64,000 bases of DNA from Micropterus salmoides (taxonomy: Eukaryota > Chordata > Actinopteri > Centrarchiformes > Centrarchidae): contig NW_024044681.1 in the NCBI RefSeq assembly GCF_014851395.1, positions 7,016,879 through 7,080,878 of the forward strand, read 5' to 3'. Shown piece after piece: positions 46,889 to 58,191 of this stretch; position 1 is the stretch's first letter, and the number at the start of each line of letters is the position of its first letter. Made by a program: the position numbers and the translations under genes. The notes under the pieces are model-generated. The model was not told the origin of the DNA. It saw only the letters and a program-made list of their open reading frames with translations, and ran no database searches.

Positions 46889-48168
46889 TAAACACTACCG
46901 TTCAAAGTTTGGGGTCACTTAGAAATGTCCTTATTTTTAAAAGAAAAGCAGTTTTCAATGGAGATAACATTAAATTAATCAGAAATATAGTCTAGACATT
47001 GTTAAAGTGGTAAATGACTATTCCAGCTGGAAACAGCTGATTTTTAAGGGAATATCTACAGAGGCCCATTTCCAGCAATCATCACTCCTGTGTTCTAATG
47101 GTACATTGATGATTACAAAACCCTCGTGCTGATTAGAGAAGCTCTAAAACTGGCCCTCCTTTGAGCTAGTTGAGCATCTGGAGCAGCAGCATTTGTGGGT
47201 TCAATTATACCCAAACTTAAACTTTCTTCTGAAACTCGACAGTCTGTTCTTGTTCTGAGAAATGAAGGCTATTCTATTCTAAATGAAGTACTACTCCCTT
47301 CAGAGAACAGCACATATGGGCAGAAAGAGAAGTGGGAGGTCCGGGTGCACAACTAAGCGAGAGGACAAACACTTTAGAGTCTGTAGTTTGAGAAACGGAC
47401 GCCTCACAGGTCCTCGACTGGCAGCTTCATTAAATGTGAAGACGCTGGCCTTCTAGGCAGAGAGGCAAAGAAAAAGCCGTATCTGAGACCGGCCGATAGA
47501 AGGAACAGACGAAGATGGTCAAAAGAACACAGACATCGGACAGAGGAAGATCGGAAAAAAGTGTAAAGGACAGACGAATCCAAGTTTGAGGTGTCTGGAT
47601 CACAGAAGAACATTTGTGAGACGCAGAACCTGACGCCATCTGTCAAGCATGCTGGAGGTCATGTGATGGTCTGGGGCTGCTTTGGGAGATCTGCATATGG
47701 AAGGCTGTCGCTCCATTTAGCAACGCCATGCCCTGTGGACGGCGCCTGATTGGACCCAGTTTCCTCCTACAACAGGACAATGACCCAGAGCACAACTCCA
47801 AACTATGCAGGAACTATTTAGGGAAGAAGCCGTCAGCCGGTGTTCTGTCTGTAACGCAGTGACCACATGTCAGCCCTCCTGAGCTGTTGTGGGAGCAGCT
47901 TGACCGTACGGTACGGTACGAAGGGCCCATCGAGGCAGGCCAACTTGTGGGAGGTGCTTCAGGAAGCGGGGCCTGAAATTTCTTCAGATTACCTCAACTA
48001 ATCGACAGCTAGAATGCCAAAAGGTCTGCGAGGCTGTAATTGCTGCAAATGGAGGATTTTTTGACGAAAGCCAAGTTTGAAGGACAAAATTATTATTTCA
48101 AATAAAAAGTATTTATAATCTTTAAAAACATGCAATTCTCTGGGTGACCCCAAACTTTTGAGTGTTAC
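46889..48168 (+). pseudogene. Degenerate Tc1/mariner-like transposon
   Basis: Terminal inverted repeats are clear: ACCGTTCAAAGTTTGGGGTC near 46897 and, at the right, GTGACCCCAAACTTTTGAGT (48144-48163). The middle is a decayed Tc1-type transposase on the plus strand, with recognisable nucleotide-level remnants (GTCATGTGATGGTCTGGGGC near 47656; CAACAGGACAATGACCCAGA near 47770) but many stops and frameshifts, so no protein can be made. Confidence 0.85.
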
Positions 48169-48175
48169 ACACACA

Positions 48176-48482
48176 CGCTGGTCATATAATTAGAATATCA
48201 TCAAAAAGTTGATTTATTTCAGTAATTCCATTCAGAAAGTGAAACTTGGGTATTATATTTATTCATTACACACAGACTGATATATTTCAAATGTTTATTT
48301 CATTTAATTGTGATGATTAAAACTGACAACTAATGAAAATCCCAAATGCTGTATCTCCGAAAATTAGAATATTATTTAAGACCAATACAAAAAAGGATTT
48401 TTAGAAATGTTGGCCAACTGAAAAGTATGAGCATGTACGGCACTCAGTACTTAGTTGGGGCTCCTTTTGCCTGAATTACTGA
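48176..48482 (-). mobile_element. 3' terminal fragment of a second Tc1-like transposon
   Basis: On the minus strand this runs from the end of a Tc1 transposase (GTAATTCAGGCAAAAGGAGC near 48480) through the 3' UTR to the terminal repeat near 48185 (ATTCTAATTATATGACCAGC). The pairs of AATTAGAATAT motifs (48189 and 48361) are the usual internal repeat of this family. The transposase body is missing. Confidence 0.75.
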
Positions 48483-49675
48483 CAAAGTGGTTTCTGAGTT
48501 TTCCTTCACTTTCTGTTTCGTCCCTCATCTCTTTCAGTATTTTGTTGTGACGTTATAAAACCACACCTGCAGTTTTTACGATCTTTCTCTGCTTTTTCTT
48601 TGGAGCTCCCAGACGTCTCGTTCAGCTCTTATTATATTTATTATAATTTGGATAAATGATCTTTCAGTTTCAGCAAACAGAAGCTCCAGATGTTTCATTT
48701 CCAGCAGCTTTAGATTCAATAAAAACACTGAAGCGCTTCATTAAAACAGATTCTTCTTTCCAAAACAGCACGAGTTCCATAAACGCATCAAACATACAGT
48801 ACAAGTAGCTGAAGAGTACAAACACCGAGTTATTCCCATCATGTACTCCATTTGAGAGGCGGAACAAGTACTCAAACCCCAAAAGTAGCATTACCACAAT
48901 TTAAAAGTACTCTGTAACCTCCTGCATTTAAAGTATTATGTAAGTATAATACTTAGGTATTATGAGCTGGTACTTTACCTACAGGACGCTGATAATACTT
49001 GTGTACTGAATTAGGCTTTTGAATGTTGGAAGTTGATTTGAGTATTTTTACATTGTTGTACTGGTACTTTTAGTTAAGGGATTGGTGTGAGTACTTCTTC
49101 TGCCACTGAATACTTCACATTACACAACTTTATACTTCTAAATTATAATGTAGAAGTATAAAGTAGCATTACATGGAAATACTCCAGAGAAATACACATT
49201 AAAATACCTAAATACTGTACTAACACAGTACTTCAGTAGTGTAGTGGTAGCTCTTATGTACTTCAACATAAATTTTTTTTGCTGTACTGGTCCTTTTCCT
49301 TAAAGGATTGACCTGAGTACTTCTTACACCACTGAATATTTGAAATGCAGTAATGTGGAAGTAAAAATTTGCAGTAAATGGAAATACTCCAGAAAAGTGG
49401 AAATACCTAAACAGTGTACTTATATCCAGTACTTGAGTAAGTGCATAGTGGTAGTCCTTATAACTCTGATAATACTTATGTACTTCTACTTGAGTAAATT
49501 TGTACTTGTATCAGAGTATTTTTACACAGTTGTACTGGTACTTTAACTGAAGTAAAACTCTGTGGAGATGAAGTGAATCAGGTTTTTGTTGCATTGCGGC
49601 AGCGGCGGCGTCCTGGTCTGTGTACTCTGTGTACTCTCTGGAAGTACTCCGTGTCGAGTATAAATACGAGTTCCT
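48483..49675. other. Intergenic low-complexity DNA (AGTACTT-rich)
   Basis: From about 48880 to 49560 the sequence is rich in AGTACTT, GAGTAA and TACTTAAG words, a common fish dispersed low-complexity type; a related stretch occurs at 43690-43920. It should contain the 3' UTR of the minus-strand CCDC90B, but no canonical poly(A) signal was found close to its stop codon. Confidence 0.5.
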
Positions 49676-52600
49676 TCACCTCCACAGCCGGTAGACTCCC
49701 AGAGAGATGGCGAGGCAGCAGAACACCGTCGCTGAGGAGGAACACGGGACAGAACGTCAACAAAATCCTGAAACACCACTTCCTTTAGGTCATCCGGTGT
49801 GTTCACTAAACCCCGCCCCCTCATCTGTGATCACCCAATCAGCTTCTGCTCCCAGTACTTGTGTGTACAACAGTGTGTACTCGTGTACCTGCCAGGTAGC
49901 TGATGGTCTCCAGCTTGAGGGACTCCAGGAGCGTTTTGAGTGAAGCCACCTGCAGGTCCATCTTCTTGTTGATCTCCATGTTGTCGTGTTCGAGGTCGGC
50001 TTTCTGACCACAGGAGAGACGTCGTCAGCCAATCACAGCCCACGCTGCTACAGTACTAAGTAGTTTTATAGAGTAGTAATACACAGTCTGTTTACCTTGT
50101 GATTGAACTCTGAAGTCGCCTCCATCAGCTTCTTCTCCTGTTCAGTGAACTGACAAAACACACAGCGTTACCCTTTAACAATGATGCGTTCACTTACTGT
50201 TGAACACGCCAAAGCCCCTTCCAACGGCGACGCGTTCACTTACTGTTGAACACGCCAAAGCCCCTTCCAACGGCGACGCGTTCACTTACTGTTGAACACG
50301 CCAAAGCCCCTTCCAACGGCGACGCGTTCACTTACTGTTGAACACGCCAAAGCCCCTTCCAACGGTGACGCGTTCACTTACTGTTGAACACGCCAAAGCC
50401 CCTTCCAACGGCGACGCGTTCACTTACTGTTGAACACGCCAAAGCCCCTTCCAACGGTGACGCGTTCACTTACTGTTGAACACGCCAAAGCCCCTTCCAA
50501 CGATGACGCGTTCACTTACTGTTGAACAAGCCAAAGCCCCTTCTAACGGCGACGCGTTCACTTACTGTTGAACACGCCAAAGCCCCTTCCAACGACGACG
50601 CATTCACTTACTGTTGAACACGCCAAAGCCCCTTCCAACGACGACGCGTTCACTTACTGTTGAACACGCCAAAGCCCCTTCCAACGACGACGCGTTCACT
50701 TACTGTTGAACACGCCAAAGCCCCTTCCAACGACGACGCGTTCACTTACTGTTGAACACGCCAAAGCCCCTTCCAACGGCGACGCGTTCACTTACTGTTG
50801 AACACGCCAAAGCCCCTTCCAACGGCGACGCGTTCACTTACTGTTGAACACGCCAAAGCCCCTTCCAACGGTGACGCGTTCACTTACTGTTGAACACGCC
50901 AAAGCCCCTTCCAACGGCGACGCGTTCACTTACTGTTGAACACGCCAAAGCCCCTTCCAACGACGACGCGTTCACTTACTGTTGTACACGCCAAAGCCCC
51001 TTCCAACGACGACGCGTTCACTTACTGTTGAACACGCCAAAGCCCCTTCCAACGACGACGCGTTCACTTACTGTTGTACACGCCAAAGCCCCTTCCAACG
51101 GCGACGCGTTCACTTACTGTTGAACACGCCAAAGCCCCTTCCAACGACGACGCGTTCACTTACTGTTGTACACACCAAAGCCCCTTCCAACGGCGACGCG
51201 TTCACTTACTGTTGTACACGCCATAGCCCCTTCCAACGGTGACGCATTCACTTACTGTTGAACACGCCAAAGCCCCTTCCAACAGCGACGCGTTCACTTA
51301 CTGTTGTACACGCCAAAGCCCCTTCCAACAACAACGTGTTGACTTACTGTTGAACACGCCAAAGCCCCTTCCAACGACGACGCGTTCACTTACTGTTGTA
51401 CACGCCAAAGCCCCTTCCAACAACGACGTGTTGACTTACTGTTGAACACGCCAAAGCCCCTTCCAACGACGACGCGTTCACTTACTGTTGAACACGCCAA
51501 AGCCCCTTCCAACGACGACGCGTTCACTTACTGTTGTACACGCCAAAGCCCCTTCCAACAACGACGTGTTGACTTACTGTTGAACACGCCAAAGCCCCTT
51601 CTAACGGCGACGCGTTCACTTACTGTTGAACATGCCAAAGCCCCTTCTAACGGCGACGCGTTCACTTACTGTTGTACACGCCAAAGCCCCTTCCAACAAC
51701 AACGTGTTGACTTACTGTTGAACACGCCAAAGCCCCTTCCAACGACGACGCGTTCACTTACTGTTGTACACGCCAAAGCCCCTTCCAACAACGACGTGTT
51801 GACTTACTGTTGAACATGCCAAAGCCCCTTCTAACGGCGACGCGTTCACTTACTGTTGAACACGCCAAAGCCCCTTCTAACGGCGACGCGTTCACTTACT
51901 GTTGAACACGCCAAAGCCCCTTCTAACGGCGACGCGTTCACTTACTGTTGAACACGCCAAAGCCCCTTTCAACGGCGACGCGTTCACTTACTGTTGAACA
52001 CGCCAAAGCCCCTTCCAACGACGACGCGTTCACTTACTGTTGTACACGCCAAAGCCCCTTCCAACAACGACGTGTTGACTTACTGTTGTACACACCAAAG
52101 CCCCTTCCAACGGCGACGCGTTCACTTACTGTTGTACACGCCATAGCCCCTTCCAACGGTGACGCATTCACTTACTGTTGAACACGCCAAAGCCCCTTCC
52201 AACGGCGACGCGTTCACTTACTGTTGAACACGCCATAGCCCCTTCCAACGACGACGCGTTCACTTACTGTTGAACACGCCATAGCCCCTTCCAACGGTGA
52301 CGCATTCACTTACTGTTGAACACGCCATAGCCCCTTCCAACGACGACGCGTTCACTTACTGTTGTACACGCCAAAGCCCCTTCCAACAACGACGTGTTGA
52401 CTTACTGTTGAACACGCCAAAGCCCCTTCCAACGACGACGCGTTCACTTACTGTTGTACACGCCAAAGCCCCTTCCAACAACGACGTGTTGACTTACTGT
52501 TGAACACGCCAAAGCCCCTTCTAACGGCGACGCGTTCACTTACTGTTGAACACGCCAAAGCCCCTTCCAACGACGACGCGTTCACTTACTGTTGAACACG

Positions 52601-55600
52601 CCAAAGCCCCTTCCAACGGTGACGCATTCACTTACTGTTGAACACGCCAAAGCCCCTTCCAACGACGACGCGTTCACTTACTGATGAGTTGTGTTTAAAA
52701 ACCCCTGACTGTTATAAAAGACACACCATGTCAGAGACCCGGCTGCTCTCCAGGTTGATGTCCAGTTTGCTTTCTGCTCGGACTTTCTGACTCTCCTCCT
52801 GAACAGGAAACAGAAAACAACACACGTCATTGAACTGATCAAAAAGAAAACCCTTTCTGTAAAAACACCCGCTGGGCTGCAGACTGACTGACAGAAGTCC
52901 AAACACCGTCTCACCTTCAGTCTGTCGTGTAGCTGCTCCAGCTCTCGCTTCATCTTCTACAGGAAAAATACAGAGAAGGAAAGAAATCTGAACACTTGAT
53001 GTTTTCTAAGACTGTTTTGGGAAACGTTTAGTAAAGATCTACAACAGAGACTTGATCTCTCTCAGGAACGTGAGACAGATATTTAGGTATTTACGTTTAT
53101 ACATTTTTCTTGAATTTTCTGGATCTGGCAGCTTTCCTACTTCCTTAAAATTGACAAAACACTTGATTTTATTTAAAAAGAAACTGATTTCAGGTGGAGA
53201 ACTTTAACTGAATAACTAGTGAAATGCTGACCACATTTCATTTTCAACTGATTAAAGAAACAAAGTAAAAAGAGAGATGTCGCACCAAGTTCTCAGAGCG
53301 AAGGTTGGCGAACTCGCTCTTCTCCAGGATCACCATGTCCTTCCTGATGGAGTCCAGGTGAGCCATGAGCTGCTGCACAGCGATTTCCTGACAGAAAACA
53401 CAGGTAAAGACGGCGTTTTTGTTTTTGTGATCAGCCCCGGTCCTTCCCGCTTCCTGGGCACCATCATCTGAACATCAGCTTGTATGCTCTTCTTTCTCTC
53501 TGCTGTACTCAGGTCCGTCTTCACCTGATTGTTCTAAAAGCTCAAAATAAGTGGTTTGAAAAGCCTCCTACCTGGTGGGATTTGGTCACCATGTCTTTGT
53601 AAACGATGTCCATGTTCGCCGTGGTGAGAGTGACCAGAGCTGAAACTATGAGCTCCGCCTGACGCTTCTCAAATCCTGCACAAGATAAAAACAACAACGA
53701 TCCCTCCGTGTTAAACTCGTCCCATCGAGCGTTCAGGATGAAGAGTCTGTAAACTCACCAGGTTTAGTTTTTTTCTCAGGAACGGAAACAAGATAATGAA
53801 AGTTGTTTCCTCACCGCTGCTCTGCAGCTCCGTCACCATGGCGTGGGAGTCGAAGGTGAGTTTCCGCTGCTCCAGAGGCTTTAATTCAACCCTCCTCAGG
53901 TCAAAGGTCGACATGGGGGCCGTCACATGGAAACCTGTCCCGGGTTTCAGGTCATTAAAAACTTAAAGGACGACATAAAGGCCCGTGTTCAGAACACTAA
54001 ATATGAAGCTACAAGGTTAGCTTAGCATAAAGATTACTGTAAGTACTGTATAGTGTCCTGTGGTAAGTTTGTAGTATTTTTCATCAGCTATGGTATTACT
54101 ACAGTTTATTTCTGTAGTGCTGTTTTATTGTCTACAGTAGTCCTGTAATATTTCAGTAGTAATGCTATATCTTTGTAGTATTCCTGTATTAAATAGTATT
54201 ACTATAGTATATTATGTAGTGTTTCTATAGTACATTAATACATATACATAACATTAATATTCCTGTAGTAATACTATGATGATGCTATAGTAAATGTTCA
54301 GTATTACTACAGTAACTCTTTATAGAACATCCAAAAAACATTAGTAATACTGTTACTGTATAAACATTATAGTATAACTAATAATAGTTTCTTTAAAAAT
54401 CATAGTAATACTACAGTAAATACTATAGTACTACCATATAAACACTTTATAGTAATACTACAGTAAACACTATATAGTAATACTACAGTAAATACTATAG
54501 TACTACCATATAAACACTTTATAGTAATACTACAGTAAACACTATATAGTAATACTACAGTAATACTACAGTAATACTTTATAGTAATACTATGCACTCT
54601 ATAATAATACTTTACAGTAATACTTTACAGTAATACTATGCACTCTATAGTAATACTTTACAGTAATACTATGCACTCTATAGTAATACTTTACAGTAAC
54701 ACTTTACAGTAATACTATGCACTCTATAGTAATACTTTAGAGTAATACTATGCACTCTATAGTAATACTTTAGAGTAATACTATGCACTCTATACTAATA
54801 CTTTACAGTAATACTATGCACTCTATAGTAATACTTTACAGTAACACTTTACAGTAATACTATGCACTCTATAGTAATACTTTAGAGTAATACTATGCAC
54901 TCTATAGTAATACTTTAGAGTAATACTATGCACTCTATAGTAATACTTTACAGTAATACTATGCACTCTATAGTAATACTTTACAGTAACACTTTACAGT
55001 AATACTATGCACTCTATAGTAATACTTTAGAGTAATACTATGCACTCTATAGTAATACTTTAGAGTAATACTATGCACTCTATACTAATACTTTACAGTA
55101 ATACTTTACAGTAATACTATGCACTCTATAGTAATACTTTACAGTAACACTTTACAGTAATACTATGCACTCTATAGTAATACTTTAGAGTAATACTATG
55201 CACTCTATAGTAATACTTTACAGTAATACTTTAGAGTAATACTATGCACTCTATAGTAATACTTTACAGTAATACTATGCACTCTATAGTAATACTTTAG
55301 AGTAATACTATGCACTCTATACTAATACTTTACAGTAATACTTTAGAGTAATACTATGCACTCTATAGTAATACTTTACAGTAATACTATGCACTCTATA
55401 CTAATACTTTACAGTAATACTTTAGAGTAATACTATGCACTCTATAGTAATACTTTACAGTAATACTATGCACTCTATACTAATACTTTACAGTAATACT
55501 TTAGAGTAATACTATGCACTCTATAGTAATACTTTACAGTAATACTTTAGAGTAATACTATGCACTCTATAGTAATACTTTACAGTAATACTTTAAAGTA

Positions 55601-58031
55601 ATACTATGGACTCTATAGTAATACTTTACAGTAATACTTTAGAGTAATACTATGCACTCTATAGTAATACTTTACAGTAATACTTTAGAGTAATACTATG
55701 GACTCTATAGTAATACTTTACAGTAATACTTTAGAGTAATACTATGCACTCTATACTAATACTTTACAGTAATACTTTAGAGTAATACTATGCACTCTAT
55801 AGTAATACTTTACAGTAATACTTTAGAGTAATACTATGGACTCTATAGTAATACTTTACAGTAATACTTTACAGTAATACTATGCACTCTATAGTAATAC
55901 TTTACAGTAATACTTTACAGTAATACTATGCACTCTATAGTAATACTTTACAGTAATAATTTAGAGTAATACTATGGACTCTATAGTAATACTTTACAGT
56001 AATACTTTACAGTAATACTATGCACTCTATAGTAACACTTTACAGTAATACTATGCACTCTATAGTAATACTTTACAGTAATACTTTACAGTAATACTAT
56101 GCACTCTATAGTAACACTTTACAGTAATACTTTACAGTAATACTATGCACTCTATAGTAACACTTTACAGTAATACTATGCACTCTATAGTAATACTTTA
56201 GAGTAATACTATGCACTCTATACTAATACTTTACAGTAATAGAGTAATACTATGGACTCTATAGTAATACTTTACAGTAATACTTTACAGTAATACTATG
56301 CACTCTATAGTAATACTTTACAGTAATACTTTACAGTAATACTATGGACTCTATAGTAATACTTTACAGTAATACTTTAGAGTAATACTATGCACTCTAT
56401 AGTAATACTTTACAGTAATACTTTACAGTAATACTATGCACTCTATAGTAATACTTTACAGTAATAATTTAGAGTAATACTATGGACTCTATAGTAATAC
56501 TTTACAGTAATACTTTAGAGTAATACTATGCACTCTATAGTAATACTTTACAGTAATACTTTACAGTAATACTATGCACTCTATAGTAATACTTTACAGT
56601 AATACTATGCACTCTATAGTAATACTTTACAGTAATACTATGCACTCTATAGTAATACTTTACAGTAATACTTTAGAGTAATACTATGCACTCTATAGTA
56701 ATACTTTACAGTAATACTTTAGAGTAATACTATGCACTCTATAGTAATACTTTACAGTAATACTTTACAGTAATACTATGGACTCTATAGTAATACTTTA
56801 CAGTAATACTTTACAGTAATACTATGCACTCTATTGTAATACTTTACAGTAATACTTTACAGTAATACTATGCACTCTATAGTAATACTTTACAGTAATA
56901 CTTTACAGTAATACTATGCACTCTATAGTAATACTTTACAGTAATACTTTACAGTAATACTATGCACTCTATAGTAATACTTTACAGTAATACTTTACAG
57001 TAATACTATGCACTCTATAGTAATACTTTACAGTAATACTTTACAGTAATACTATGCACTCTATAGTAATACTTTACAGTAATACTTTAGAGTAATACTA
57101 TGCACTCTATAGTAATACTTTACAGTAATACTTTAGAGTAATACTATGCACTCTATAGTAATACTTTACAGTAATACTATGCACTCTATAGTAATACTTT
57201 ACAGTAATACTTTAGAGTAATACTATGCACTCTATAGTAACACTTTAGAGTAATACTATGCACTCTATAGTAATACTTTAGAGTAATACTATGCACTCTA
57301 TACTAATACTTTACAGTAATACTTTACAGTAATACTATGCAGTCTATAGTAATACTTTACAGTAATACTTTAGAGTAATACTATGGACTCTATAGTAATA
57401 CTTTACAGTAATACTTTAGAGTAATACTATGCACTCTATAGTAATACTTTACAGTAATACTATGCACTCTATAGTAATACTTTACAGTAATACTTTACAG
57501 TAATACTATGCACTCTATAGTAACACTTTACAGTAATACTATGCACTCTATAGTAATACTTTACAGTAATACTATGCACTCTATACTAACACTTTAGAGT
57601 AATACTATGCACTCTATAGTAATACTTTACAGTAATACTTTACAGTAATACTATGGACTCTATAGTAATACTTTACAGTAATACTTTACAGTAATACTAT
57701 GCACTCTATAGTAACACTTTACAGTAATACTTTAGAGTAATACTATGCACTCTATACTAATACTTTACAGTAATACTTTACAGTAATACTATGCACTCTA
57801 TAGTAATACTTTACAGTAATACTTTACAGTAATACTATGCACTCTATAGTAATACTTTACAGTAATACTTTAGAGTAATACTATGCACTCTATAGTAATA
57901 CTTTACAGTAATACTTTAGAGTAATACTATGCACTCTATAGTAATACTTTACAGTAATACTATGTGCTGTTTTTTGGGACGCTGGTACTATGACGTAATG
58001 ACCCTCCCTTCTTCGTTGGTGTCCCGCAGAG

Positions 58032-58067
<36 letters not shown>

Positions 58068-58191
58068 GGGTCCTTCAGGTGGGCTCGTCTCTCCCACAGA
58101 CCGAACCGGTCTCTCCAGGTGGTTCTGGTTCCTCACCTCTCCATGTGGTTCCGACCCGCCGCAGGTCGAACCGCCGCAGCAGCGCGTTCAT
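49676..58191 (-). CDS. CCDC90B: Coiled-coil domain-containing protein 90B, mitochondrial, complete (9 coding exons, 239 aa)
   Basis: Coding exons, minus strand, from the start: 58137-58191, 53815-53934, 53572-53675, 53286-53387, 52915-52956, 52727-52798, 50096-50149, 49889-50003, 49676-49731 (720 nt, GT/AG throughout, phases agree). The protein begins MNALLRRFDLRRVG, an Arg-rich, acid-poor start typical of mitochondrial import. It then has EQRKLTFDSHAMV (40-52), the family signature; GFEKRQAELIVSAL; a long coiled coil (about 90-215) with QQLMAHLDSIRKDMVILEKS and SKLDINLESSRVSDM; and a C-terminal membrane segment ATVFCCLAISLGVYRLWR (222-239). The fold matches CCDC90B and its paralogue MCUR1; CCDC90B is preferred because of length (human 254 aa) and because PCF11 is next door. 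It is an inner-membrane protein of uncertain function related to the calcium uniporter regulator. Introns 1 and 6 hold large tandem arrays. Confidence 0.94.
50188..52683. repeat. 46-bp minisatellite in CCDC90B intron 6 (about 54 copies)
   Basis: The period is exactly 46 bp (for example GTTCACTTAC at 50188 and 50234). Each unit contains CTTACTGTTGAACACGCC, AAAGCCCCTTCCAAC and a variable GNCGACGCG junction, often an MluI site. Main variants are TGAACACG versus TGTACACG, CAAAGCC versus CATAGCC, and a form with ACGTGTTGACTTACTG; these alternate in short blocks. The array fills almost all of the intron (50150-52726), ending 44 bp from exon 6. On the gene's sense strand each unit reads ACAGTAAGT within a possible hairpin. 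Plus-strand frames of up to about 120 codons across it are repeat artefacts. Confidence 0.96.
54030..57962. repeat. AT-rich tandem array in CCDC90B intron 1 (33-bp and 13-bp modules)
   Basis: From about 54540 to 57962 the array is built from a 20-bp segment TACTATGCACTCTATAGTAA plus one or more 13-bp segments TACTTTACAGTAA or TACTTTAGAGTAA, giving 33-bp and 46-bp composite units, roughly 85-90 in all. The left flank (54030-54540) is a decayed relative (ACTACAGTAAACACTATATA), while the right edge is abrupt. The 20-bp segment carries inverted arms TACTAT/ATAGTA. It occupies most of the 4.2-kb intron 1 (53935-58136). Confidence 0.95.
58033..58065. repeat. TC microsatellite in CCDC90B intron 1
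   Basis: A run of about 16 TC units, about 70 bp from the end of exon 1. Confidence 0.9.

Noticed and set aside
50890..52503. Series of plus-strand frames of 68-123 codons with repeated TPKPLPTTTRSLTV-like peptides
   Set aside because: They are translations of the 46-bp minisatellite; 46 is not a multiple of three, so three frames cycle and breaks occur regularly.
50188..52683. CRISPR-like array of 46-bp repeats
   Set aside because: Units are adjacent without spacers and lie in an intron of a eukaryotic gene.
49676..58191. Assignment of the minus-strand gene to MCUR1
   Set aside because: The signature motif and C-terminal anchor are shared by both paralogues, but the shorter length and the PCF11 neighbourhood favour CCDC90B.
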